Shown here: one piece after another, positions 32,406 through 40,800 of the stretch
How the letters are laid out: each line of letters opens with the position of its first letter
How positions within the stretch are numbered: the first letter of the stretch is position 1
Assembly: GCF_000156655.1 (NCBI RefSeq)
Contig: NZ_DS996841.1
Coordinates: 401,027-465,026 of the forward strand
DNA from: Holdemanella biformis DSM 3989
Lineage (GTDB): Bacteria; Bacillota_I; Bacilli_A; Erysipelotrichales; Erysipelotrichaceae
Length of the DNA stretch: 64,000 nucleotides
Direction: 5' to 3'
The notes under the pieces: model-generated
Told to the model about the DNA's origin: nothing
Databases searched by the model: none
What the model saw: the letters and a program-made list of their open reading frames with translations, nothing else
Translations under genes and position numbers: made by a program

Positions 32406-34823
32406 GCTTTTCCGCCTCCATTTCTTTCTCTCGTTTTTCAACTTCTTCCGGTTTTGTAGTCATCAAACTGTACAGCTTCAAGTTCTTATCGAACTTGTCC
32501 TTAAATGGAATAATTGTTGTTCCATAGAAAAGAAGTCCTTCTCCTTCCCCGGAATTCGTCACATAAGACAACTGATACGGGGAAATATTCAGCTGTTTTG
32601 CAAGGATCTGTCTGTCACCTGCAGCCTGGTTCAGCATCAGGATAAAATCACTGTTCTCAAAGATATTTTCAATTTCCCTGCTGGCAAGAAGATCTTTGAT
32701 ATTCTGGGTGATACCACTTGGAATACCACCCCATTTTCTGAATCTCTTCCATATTTCTACGGAATAAGCTGCTGTCTGTTCTTCTTTGAGCAGAAGGTGG
32801 AACTCATCGATATAGTACCTGGTGGATTTGATGCCGCGGTTGATCGTAACTCTGTTCCATACCTGATCCTGGACGATGAGCATTCCGATTTTCTTCAGCT
32901 GCTTTCCAAGTTCCTTGATGTCAAAGCAGACAATACGGTTATTCAGTTCCACATTGGTTCTATGGTTAAATACTTTCAGTGATCCATTTACATAGATTTC
33001 CAACGCTGTTGCAATTCTCTGTGCCTGCGGTTCTTTCTGCTTTCTGAGGCAGTCATACAGGTCACCAAGGACCGGCATATTTTCCGGTTTTGGATCTGCA
33101 AAGTACTTCTGATACACCAGTGGAAGACAGCGGTCGATCACTGATTTTTCCTCTGCTTCAATTCCATCCCTGCTTCCCATGATCAGCTCACATAAAGACA
33201 GGACAAAATCAGATTTTACACCAAGTGGATTGTCATCATCGGAATAATCCATATTGATATCCATCGGATTGATATAATCCTTACTGGTTGGTGAAATGTG
33301 TACGACCTGTCCGCCAAGTGCATGGACCAGTGGGTAATACTCACCCTCCGGATCTCCGATGATAATGTCATCCTTCGTAACAAAGAAAGCGTTGGTGATT
33401 TCTCTTTTTGCTGCAAAGGATTTACCGGATCCAGGCGTACCAAGGATCAGTCCATTCGGGTTTTTGAGCTTTTTACGATCCACCATGATCATGTTGTTAC
33501 TGAGTGCATTCAATCCGTAATATAAGGATTCTCCTGTCATAAAAAGCTCCTGTGTCGTAAACGGAACAAAGATTGCTGTACTGGTAGTCGTAAGAGCCCG
33601 CTTGATTGGGATATGATTTACTCCCAACGGAACACTGCTCATCAATCCTTCTTCCTGCTGATAATCCAGACGTTTCAGCACACAGTTATATTTCTGTGCA
33701 ATACCGGCCGTCTGGAAGATGGCATTATCCAGTGCCTGTTTTGTCTTTGCAGTATTTAAAAAGAGCGCTGTTACAAGGAACATACGCTCATTTCGTGACT
33801 GCAGATCTTCCAAAAGACGTTTGGCTTCTCCTCCATAAGTATTCAAATCCGATGGGATGATATCCATGTCGTATCCGGCCCGGACTGCTTTTTTCTGTTC
33901 TTCGATTTTCATACGGTTGATATCCGTCACTTTGCTTTTTACCAGCTTGATTGCCTTCATCTGATCCACAGACTGGACATGCAGGTTGACGATCAGGTTC
34001 TTATCGATATCCAGAAATTCTGCCAGCATCTTATCCGTAAGCTCCGGTGCCAGGATCTGCAGATAAGAGACAGCCCCGATAGTATTTCCCATGCGGAATG
34101 TATTTCTGTCCTTGAATACAAAACTGGTCGGTGCCACATAATCTTTGGTATTGAGTCCAGTACGGATCATGGAACCATAATCAAACTGGAAGTCTGCCAT
34201 GATATCCGGATTGAAAGTCTCATATAAAATCTGCAGTCTTTCCACTCCATTCAATGGATAGGCCGGAACTCCAAGGATCTTGAAATTATTCAGGATATCT
34301 GACTCAATACGTTCCAGCTTTGGCTTTGCTTCCCGGATATTATCTGCTTCGATGGAGAAGGTGATATATTTTGATTTCACCAGTCCATTATTTCCTTTCG
34401 CCAGCTGCTGTTTCAGCATCTTGGCATATTCCATACGAACATCGTCAAAGGCATCATCCTGAGGACGGATCCGGATGACCTGTTCAAATTCTTTCATGCT
34501 GCTTTTATGATTGATAAAACTCAGCTGAAAATGGATACTGGCATCAAAGTAATTGAGGAAATCGCACCAGTTTTCAAAGATTGCATTTTTGTCCTCGTTC
34601 TGAGCCAGCTGATAGTTGATGTCATAGAAGCGGATACACTTAGAATACGTTTTTCCCTGTACCCTGCAGATTCCATCTCTTCCCATTTCCTTATAAGCGA
34701 TCGACTGCTGGACGGACAGTTTTTTCTGCCTGCGTTTCTCTTCCTGCTTTTCTTTTTCTCTTTTCTGTCTACTTTGTTGTATCCGGTATCTGCGACAGTT
34801 TTCTTATTTTTCTTTTTTCGCAA
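32392..34823 (-). CDS. VirB4-type conjugation ATPase, apparent frameshift near the start
   Basis: Powers assembly of the type IV secretion channel. From 34686 on, the 764 residues are clear VirB4/TraE: KCIRFYDINYQLAQNEDKNA, Walker A GTPGSGKSF near residue 420, Walker B-like TRYYIDEFHLLL and LMLNQAAGDRQILAK. No ATG, GTG or TTG lies in this frame between the prgI stop and 34686, although family-like residues (KKLSVQQSIAYKE) extend upstream. A TTG at 34823 with GGAGG starts MRKKKNKKTVADTGYNKVDR in another frame; a -1 shift in the A-rich tract 34748-34766 joins the two. Mutation or programmed shift cannot be decided here. Confidence 0.85.
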
Positions 34824-35193
34824 CCGTTTTTCCTCCTTTCGGTTTTCCTGCATCCGGAGACTGTCTGATCTGTTCCGGATCTGTCTCATAATAGTTTTCA
34901 GTTTCATATTTTCTGACGGATGGACGAAGAAACTTCACCCGGATCATATGCATCAGAACATCTTCCAGATGCATCCCGTCTTTTTCGTACATGGCAAATA
35001 AAAATGCCGGTAACATCAAAAGCACCATGACTGTTGCTGCATTACTGTTTCCCATCACATTACGCAAGAGGAAATAGCTTGGAATTCCCATTGCAGCACC
35101 TATACCGATACAGATCAGCTGTCTTTTGGTCAGGTTAAATGCTACTTTATTCTTTACCTTTGTTAAATCTTTTGGTACGCTGACATATGCCAT
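34804..35193 (-). CDS. PrgI-family membrane protein
   Basis: Encodes 129 residues from the ATG at 35193 (8 bases from AAGGAGT). Two close membrane segments (LICIGIGAAMGIPSYFLL and AATVMVLLMLPAFLFAMYEK) follow the VSVPKDLTKVKNKVAFNL lead that defines the PrgI (VirB3-like) family. It lies between the VirB6-like and VirB4 genes, the usual order. The 3' end overlaps the likely true virB4 start. Confidence 0.85.
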   Translation of the reverse strand: MAYVSVPKDLTKVKNKVAFNLTKRQLICIGIGAAMGIPSYFLLRNVMGNSNAATVMVLLMLPAFLFAMYEKDGMHLEDVLMHMIRVKFLRPSVRKYETENYYETDPEQIRQSPDAGKPKGGKTVAKKEK

Positions 35194-35215
35194 GATTTTC
35201 ACTCCTTCCTGTAAT

Positions 35216-36088
35216 TTAGTGCGCGTTAAATATCGACTTACTTAAGGATGCCGTCTTAAAGAGGCTGTAACATAAGATCACTGTGTAAGCCATAACGCCA
35301 AATAATGAAGAGCTCAGATTATCTGAATACTGGATACCTGCAACAAGCACTGCATAGATTGCAACGCATACCATCATCAGAAATGCCTGGAAAGCCAGGG
35401 CAAAGAGTCCTCTGAAATAATTCGTGCCGATCTGTCCCCATTCTCTGTTACTCATAGTTGCGAATGGAATCGGCGCAACTGAGGTATATAGGTAAATCTC
35501 TATCATACGTCCATACATGATCACTGTGATCAGTACAGACAGGATTCTCATACAGAAGCCGGCGATAAGGGTTTCCAGCGCCAATACAACAAGTTCTCCG
35601 ATTTCCATACTTTCCAGGGTTGCGGAAAGATCCGTCAATGCCGAAGAAATATCAATGGCGGTATTTCCGCTGATAACACCGGCCGCAGAATTAACTACGT
35701 GCTGGCCCACATCGAATACCGCCATTGTGATCGTAAATGTGTTACTCACCAGATATACAGCGATCCACATTTTTACGAAGTACTTGAAAAACATCCAGGT
35801 ATCAATATCATGCATGTTGTTGCGCTCGGTCAGCATAGAAATCAATTCGTAACAGAGTACGAGAGTGATAATAATACCTGCGATCGGCATAATCACAGAA
35901 TCCGATAAATTCCGGATCATACTGAATATGCTGCCGTTCCACCCTTGCGGGGTCTGTCCAACCTGGGTGGCAATCTCACCAGTCTTTTGATTGACATCAG
36001 TAAACATCGTGTCCAGGTTGGAAGTGATCATCCCGGTTAAGAGTTCCCTCATCCATTCCTCAATCGCATCAAAAATCTGACTGAACAT
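35216..36088 (-). CDS. VirB6/TrbL-like channel protein
   Basis: Encodes 290 residues: an amphipathic N-terminus (MFSQIFDAIEEWMRELLTGM) followed by about six membrane segments, with MLTERNNMHDIDTWMFFKYF and VAPIPFATMSNREWGQIGTN between them, typical of the CD0411-like/VirB6 group in Firmicute ICEs. It forms the membrane pore of the conjugation channel. It follows the remaining 3' part of maff2 by 20 bases. Confidence 0.85.
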   Translation of the reverse strand: MFSQIFDAIEEWMRELLTGMITSNLDTMFTDVNQKTGEIATQVGQTPQGWNGSIFSMIRNLSDSVIMPIAGIIITLVLCYELISMLTERNNMHDIDTWMFFKYFVKMWIAVYLVSNTFTITMAVFDVGQHVVNSAAGVISGNTAIDISSALTDLSATLESMEIGELVVLALETLIAGFCMRILSVLITVIMYGRMIEIYLYTSVAPIPFATMSNREWGQIGTNYFRGLFALAFQAFLMMVCVAIYAVLVAGIQYSDNLSSSLFGVMAYTVILCYSLFKTASLSKSIFNAH

Positions 36089-36107
36089 GGATCTCTACTC
36101 CTTTCTC

Positions 36108-36185
36108 TTAACTAAATAATCCACTCAGAAGCGGGATCAGCTGTGTTCCGATCAGGATAACACCACCACCGCTCATCAGCTGTTT
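36108..36185 (-). pseudogene. 3' fragment of the Maff2 gene, interrupted by IME2
   Basis: Codes K-Q-L-M-S-G-G-G-V-I-L-I-G-T-Q-L-I-P-L-L-S-G-L-F-S-stop in part from base 36185. It completes the small membrane protein whose start is at 57671. Exon 57557-57671 (115 nt), 56197-56219 (23 nt) and this 78-nt piece add up to exactly 72 codons. Maff2 proteins sit before the VirB6-like gene in Tn1549-type loci and are probably pilin- or channel-like. The insertion makes this copy non-functional. Confidence 0.85.
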
Positions 36186-36186
36186 T

Positions 36187-36209
36187 ATGTCTTTTATGAG
36201 AAAATATTT
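36187..36209. repeat. Left terminal inverted repeat of IME2
   Basis: ATGTCTTTTATGAGAAAATA; partner at 56164-56188 in reverse with about three mismatches in 23 bases. Confidence 0.7.
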
Positions 36210-36263
36210 GCTCGAAATGAGCCTTGAAAAGATTAAAATAGATTAAATTTTGATAGATTTTTC

Positions 36264-37961
36264 TTATTTATGGGAGCCGGAACCTCTTTCGATGGTTCCA
36301 AGCTCCGGTATTGGTTTTAAGTTGAAATGAATTTCCATTGTGACCGTTTCAGGAGTACGGCAGTAATTTTCTGTTCCGTCTTTCTCCTGCGGTTCTGAGA
36401 TAACGATTTTACTGATCAGCCGGTTCAGAAGATTGGCATCCAGTTCTTTGATGTCCGCATACTCGCTAATATCGTCAATCCACTGCTGGGACTGTGCATC
36501 CAGTTTTTCTTCCGTATTCAGCACACTCTCATTCTGGAAAAGTTCCTTTTTGATATCTGTCTGCTCCTTCTGTGTCTTCTCCAGCATCTTATCAAAAACA
36601 GATTCTGTAATCTTGTCATTGATAAGGTCATCATACAGTTTTGCAATCAGCCGGTCTAACGTTTCCAGGCGGTCTTTCTGCTTTGATACCAGCTTCTCCA
36701 GACTTTCCCTGTGTCCCTGTGTATCTTCCTCGCATAACTCCTTTACCCGGTTTTCCAGTTCTGTTCCGTCTCCGGTAACTGCTTTTGCACATTCCTGGAT
36801 TCTGGTAAGGACTGCATCATACAGGTCATCAGCGTCCACCCGGTGCTGGGTACAATGTGCTTTCCCCTTATGGATATAAGTGGAACAGGTATAAACTTCA
36901 TGCTGGTCTTTGGTGTGCGTCTTCTTCAACGTCAACGCACCGCCACACTCTGCACAGCGGAGTAATCCGGCAAACATGCTGTATTCTCCCTGTTCTGTCT
37001 GGCGTTTCCTGCCTTTCATCTTTGCCTGTACCAGATCAAATACATCCTGCGGAATGATTGCTTCGTGGGTATCCCTGACTGTGATCCAGTCCTCCGGAGC
37101 TTTATCTCCCTGATTGCCAATCTTGAAACGGTAGTACCTTTTCTGGGAAGCCATGTCACCACAGTAAACGGGATTCATCAGCAGGGATTTCAGATAGGAT
37201 TCATCCCATACATATTTCCCATTTTCCGGGTCTTTCTTTTCCCATTTTGTGTAATAGGTGCGGAGTCCCCGTTTCCGGTGCCACCATGACGGGCAGGGAA
37301 TCTGCTGGCGTTCCAGTTCTCTGGATATAAAGTTAATCCCATGACCGTCCACCGCCCACTGGAAAATTTTCCGGACAATCGGTGCTGTCTCGTCGTCAAT
37401 CAGGAGATGTCCCTTTTCCTCCGGGTCTTTCTGATATCCCAGTGGTGGAACAACACCTGTAAACTTTCCCTTGGTTGCCTGCAGGTGATAGGACGCATGG
37501 ACTTTCTTGGAAATATCTCTGGAATACATCTCGTTCAGCACGTTCTTAAATGGGGCAATCTCATTGTCTCCGGCAAAGGTATCCACATTATCATATAATG
37601 CGATATACCTTACTCCATGCTTTGGGAAAAACTCCTCCATCAGAAATCCTGTCTGTACATGGTTTCGTCCCAGTCGGCTCTGGTCTTTGGTAATTACAAG
37701 ATTCACCAGTCCTTTTTCACAGGCTTTGAGAAGTCTCTGCAAATCAGGTCGGTCTGTGTTCAATCCTGTATAACCATCGTCCTGAAACACATCCACCACC
37801 TGCCAGCCCTGTGACTGACAGTAATTCACCAGTATGTCTCTCTGGTTGGAGATGCTGGCACTCTCTCCGGTCAATTCGTCATCTTTGGAAAGTCGGCAGT
37901 ATACACCAACTCTCCAGGTTGCATTTCTTTCTATATTGTTACTCATATATCTGTTGTTCAT
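36264..37961 (-). CDS. Large serine recombinase of IME2
   Basis: A 565-residue recombinase. The resolvase domain has Ser25 in VGVYCRLSKDDELTGESASI, TKDQSRLGRNHVQTGF and the D-N-E-I-A-P-F-K-N motif. A recombinase domain (VVPPLGYQKDPEEKGHLLID), a zinc ribbon (CAECGGALTLKKT, then CSTYIHKGKAHC) and a coiled coil follow. It lies 80 bp from the left end of IME2. It is clearly different from the IME1 enzyme and used a different target, consistent with two independent insertions. GGAGG is 6 bases before the ATG. Confidence 0.92.
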   Translation of the reverse strand: MNNRYMSNNIERNATWRVGVYCRLSKDDELTGESASISNQRDILVNYCQSQGWQVVDVFQDDGYTGLNTDRPDLQRLLKACEKGLVNLVITKDQSRLGRNHVQTGFLMEEFFPKHGVRYIALYDNVDTFAGDNEIAPFKNVLNEMYSRDISKKVHASYHLQATKGKFTGVVPPLGYQKDPEEKGHLLIDDETAPIVRKIFQWAVDGHGINFISRELERQQIPCPSWWHRKRGLRTYYTKWEKKDPENGKYVWDESYLKSLLMNPVYCGDMASQKRYYRFKIGNQGDKAPEDWITVRDTHEAIIPQDVFDLVQAKMKGRKRQTEQGEYSMFAGLLRCAECGGALTLKKTHTKDQHEVYTCSTYIHKGKAHCTQHRVDADDLYDAVLTRIQECAKAVTGDGTELENRVKELCEEDTQGHRESLEKLVSKQKDRLETLDRLIAKLYDDLINDKITESVFDKMLEKTQKEQTDIKKELFQNESVLNTEEKLDAQSQQWIDDISEYADIKELDANLLNRLISKIVISEPQEKDGTENYCRTPETVTMEIHFNLKPIPELGTIERGSGSHK

Positions 37962-37987
37962 CTGATACCTCCGTTACTTTGCACATC

Positions 37988-38170
37988 CTACGCAGATTTC
38001 AGATTACTGAACTCATAATCATTATACTGCTTATCTTTCATTATTGCAAGTTTATCTTTTGTTTTCGTGTCACGTATTTTCTGTGCGATCACCTCTGCAA
38101 ACACTTCTTTTGCGTCCTGATCACCGTCAAAATATACTCTGATGTTGATAATTTTCTTCTTCACTGCCAT
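37988..38170 (-). CDS. Small transposon-encoded protein (TnpW-like position)
   Basis: Encodes 60 residues (MAVKKKIINIRVYFDGDQDA, then KEVFAEVIAQKIRD). It has the same general pattern as TnpW (a strand with IRVYFDGD, then a helix) and ends 26 bp before the recombinase. Family assignment is tentative. Confidence 0.5.
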   Translation of the reverse strand: MAVKKKIINIRVYFDGDQDAKEVFAEVIAQKIRDTKTKDKLAIMKDKQYNDYEFSNLKSA

Positions 38171-38265
38171 TGTAAAACCTCCATTTTTTGCAAAAAAAGA
38201 GCAGCTAATCCATTTTTACAGATTAACTGCCCAGACTGTTGGTTACATATATTAAAATTTTTGTA

Positions 38266-38476
38266 TTAACATTTCAGAAATTGGGGATATAATAAAGACA
38301 GGGATAAATCCCTGTCAGATGAACTGCATATTTTAATTTTCCCATTGAAAACAAGAGGAATGTGTGGTACATTTGTTATAGGAAAAGCACCCACTCCAAA
38401 GTGGATGCCGCCTGAGTTGACTAAATGGTCTTACGACCACCGCCTATCCTGTTGGCAGACAGGATAGGCATTTTTA
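38266..38476 (+). ncRNA. Candidate antisense RNA of a type I toxin locus
   Basis: A promoter TTAACA-N16-TATAAT at 38266-38293 on the plus strand is followed by a small hairpin (ACAGGGATAAATCCCTGT) and ends at a strong terminator. In the terminator CCTATCCTGT pairs with ACAGGATAGG and is followed by CATTTTTA (38450-38476). The RNA would face the toxin gene at 38474-38590 and overlap the end of its mRNA, whose own terminator-like hairpin (CATCCACTTTGGAGTGGGTG then CTTTT) is at about 38385-38407. The layout matches convergent type I systems such as par/Fst. Confidence 0.6.
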
Positions 38477-38590
38477 TTTCCTCTTGTTCTTCCGATCAAG
38501 AAAGGCAATAATCGCAATTAACAGGCTACCAAAAGCGATCAGTAAACTGAGTACGCCTAAGAATATTGAGATAATCTCATAAGCTGTCAT
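38474..38590 (-). CDS. Putative holin-like (Fst-type) toxin peptide
   Basis: A 38-residue hydrophobic peptide: MTAYEIISIFLGVLSLLIAF, then a continuing membrane helix and the charged end LDRKNKRK. It resembles the putative holin-like toxins of Firmicutes, with a single helix and a Lys/Arg-rich tail. GAAAGGAGGTGCGTGAT precedes the ATG. With the antisense RNA it would make a type I toxin-antitoxin pair that stabilises IME2. The rest of 38591-38854 contains hairpins (GGCAGCCACACC region) but no further gene. Confidence 0.7.
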   Translation of the reverse strand: MTAYEIISIFLGVLSLLIAFGSLLIAIIAFLDRKNKRK

Positions 38591-38854
38591 ATCACGCACC
38601 TCCTTTCTTTCATCTCAGAACCCCGAAAGGCTCCGGTCTGTAAATATCAGGAGGCAGCCACACCCTGTCACAGGTGCTTCCCCGTAACATTGCTGTTACC
38701 GGATAATCATACCATTATATCCGCCATATTACAATTCATTTTTGTTCCAGATTCACAGCAATCCTTATTCTGTATGGATACCTGCTATTTCCGTTTGATT
38801 GCCTTGCACCGGCAGACGGCAGACGGCAGATAGGGTATCTATAAAGCCTGCCGT

Positions 38855-40771
38855 TCACTCCAAAATTCTGCCGTCACCCATTCTCCCTTGTTTTTTTAAT
38901 CGAATGGTATTTTCCTGCTTTTCATTCATCCGATAATCCAGTTCTTCTTTCATCCGGCTTCTGGCTTCTCGCATGGTTCTCTGGGAGATTCCCTGTGCTT
39001 TTGCCTTTTCATCCAGTTCCCGGATTGTGACTGCATTTCCGTCTGCAAGCAGTTCATAGATCAGTTTCGTTCCCCGTTGCAGTTTTGTTTCTGTCGGCTT
39101 TCCTTCCTTTCCGTCCAGAAGATCATCTGCGGAAATCTCATAAGCTCCCACCCAGCGGAATCCTTCTTCATCTCCAAGTTTAAATGCCATCGTCTCACCT
39201 GGAGGTGCAAGAGAACTTTTCTCATGGATCAGTACTCTTGTTGTCGGGTCTTTCTTTACTTTCCCGATAAAAAGCAGGCTTCTCACCGCCGCCATGATAT
39301 CAATAGAACCAAGTCCCCGGTAAGTACTCTGTGTCCCTGAAGATTTATTCAGATGTCCGATCAGCACAATCGCACAACCGGTCTTTTCAGCGATCATTCC
39401 CAGTTTCCGGAATACCGGACGGACTTCATTTGCCCGGTTCATATCCACATCGGCACCGATAAAAGCCTGTACCGGATCAATGATTAAAAGTCTGACCTGA
39501 TTCTGACGGATTGCTTTTTCAATACGGTCATCGGATAACGTCAATGCTTCCTCTGTATCATCAATGACCATCACCCGACTCAGGTCTGCTCCTGCTTCCA
39601 CCAGCCTCGGCTTAATCGTATCTCCCATACCGTCTTCTGCAGTCTGATAGATCACATTAAAAGGTTCAATCTCTTCCATGTTCGGGAAAGTCTTACGGTT
39701 CGTGCAGGCTGCGGTCAGCATCATGGCAAAATAAGTTTTTCCCTCTCCTGGATTGCCCTGAATAATCGTCAGTTTTCCAAATGGCAGATAGGGAAACCAC
39801 AGCCATTCTACACTGGTCTGTTCAATGTCTTCATAACACAACATCGGCACCAGTTCTTCCTTCTCCGGTACTTTCATTGTAACTGTTTCAATGATTGATT
39901 TCTTCCTGTCTGCATTTTTATCACAGAGGATTTCATTCCAGTCCTTTCGGGACGGTTTCAGACGGATGACACTGTATCCGTCCGGGATTTCTATTGCCAA
40001 TTTCTCACTGGCTTCATTCCCTGCATGGTCATTATCCAGGCACAGGAAAACCGAAGTAATCTGAGGGCGTTCAGAAAGAAAAGCCATCAGTGCCGCACTG
40101 GAAATGCCACCCAGACTCAGGTAGCTCCGCTTTTTCCAGTCTTTGGGAAATAATTGGATAAAAGAAAGCAGATCAATGGCTGCTTCAAACACAAACAACT
40201 GATTATCCGTCCCTCTGTGACAGAATCCGTAAGATTTATCAGATTCAGCCACATCTCCCCGGTATTTTGTTTCACCAGTTCCCCTGCAATGGGCATATCT
40301 TGGAATACCGTCTGCATCTCTGCCAACAAACACCACATTATGGTGCTTCTTTTCTTCATAAATATCCCCACTGCCGATCCATTCCTCCACCATATTCTTT
40401 TCAATCCCTCTGTTTTCTGTCAGATATCTGATGATTCTATCATTATTTTCCTCTTTCTCTGGTAATCGGAAGTCAGGGGACGGGGCGGGGCAGGTACTGT
40501 TCCTGCCTTCGCCTTCCTCCCCGGTTAGCATCTTGACAGCTTCCGGAAATGTGGCATTGTAAAATTCCATCACAAAATCCACCGGATAGCCACCCCTCCC
40601 CTGACTGTGCCTGTACCACCGGTTTCCGGATACCGTTACACTGTCATGCTTTTTCCAACGGTATTCCTTTCCGCTTTTCCCTAGTTGTTCTCCCTGTGCG
40701 CTCAGAAAAGAAACAAGATCTGTCTGATTTGCTCTTATAATTTGTTCTTCTGTATACTGCATTTTGCTCAT
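38855..40771 (-). CDS. Primase-helicase fusion (CHC2-like / Toprim / RecA-like ATPase)
   Basis: Encodes 638 residues. The N-terminal part (SQGRGGYPVDFVMEFYNATF) resembles CHC2-type primase domains without an obvious Cys cluster. A Toprim-like segment (FVFEAAIDLLSF, then FLCLDNDHAGNEASEKLA) follows. A RepA/RecA-like hexameric ATPase comes next, with Walker A GNPGEGKT near residue 340 and Walker B VRLLIIDPVQAFIG. A winged-helix-like end closes the protein. It is probably the replication initiator/helicase of the excised IME2. Confidence 0.85.
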   Translation of the reverse strand: MSKMQYTEEQIIRANQTDLVSFLSAQGEQLGKSGKEYRWKKHDSVTVSGNRWYRHSQGRGGYPVDFVMEFYNATFPEAVKMLTGEEGEGRNSTCPAPSPDFRLPEKEENNDRIIRYLTENRGIEKNMVEEWIGSGDIYEEKKHHNVVFVGRDADGIPRYAHCRGTGETKYRGDVAESDKSYGFCHRGTDNQLFVFEAAIDLLSFIQLFPKDWKKRSYLSLGGISSAALMAFLSERPQITSVFLCLDNDHAGNEASEKLAIEIPDGYSVIRLKPSRKDWNEILCDKNADRKKSIIETVTMKVPEKEELVPMLCYEDIEQTSVEWLWFPYLPFGKLTIIQGNPGEGKTYFAMMLTAACTNRKTFPNMEEIEPFNVIYQTAEDGMGDTIKPRLVEAGADLSRVMVIDDTEEALTLSDDRIEKAIRQNQVRLLIIDPVQAFIGADVDMNRANEVRPVFRKLGMIAEKTGCAIVLIGHLNKSSGTQSTYRGLGSIDIMAAVRSLLFIGKVKKDPTTRVLIHEKSSLAPPGETMAFKLGDEEGFRWVGAYEISADDLLDGKEGKPTETKLQRGTKLIYELLADGNAVTIRELDEKAKAQGISQRTMREARSRMKEELDYRMNEKQENTIRLKKQGRMGDGRILE

Positions 40772-40800
40772 CCTTTCCCGTCTGTCCTGCTGACAGACTG

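Noticed and set aside
30627..32459. Long plus-strand frames across the NlpC/P60 gene and its neighbour
   Set aside because: Antisense to conserved conjugation genes; composition is that of shadow frames.
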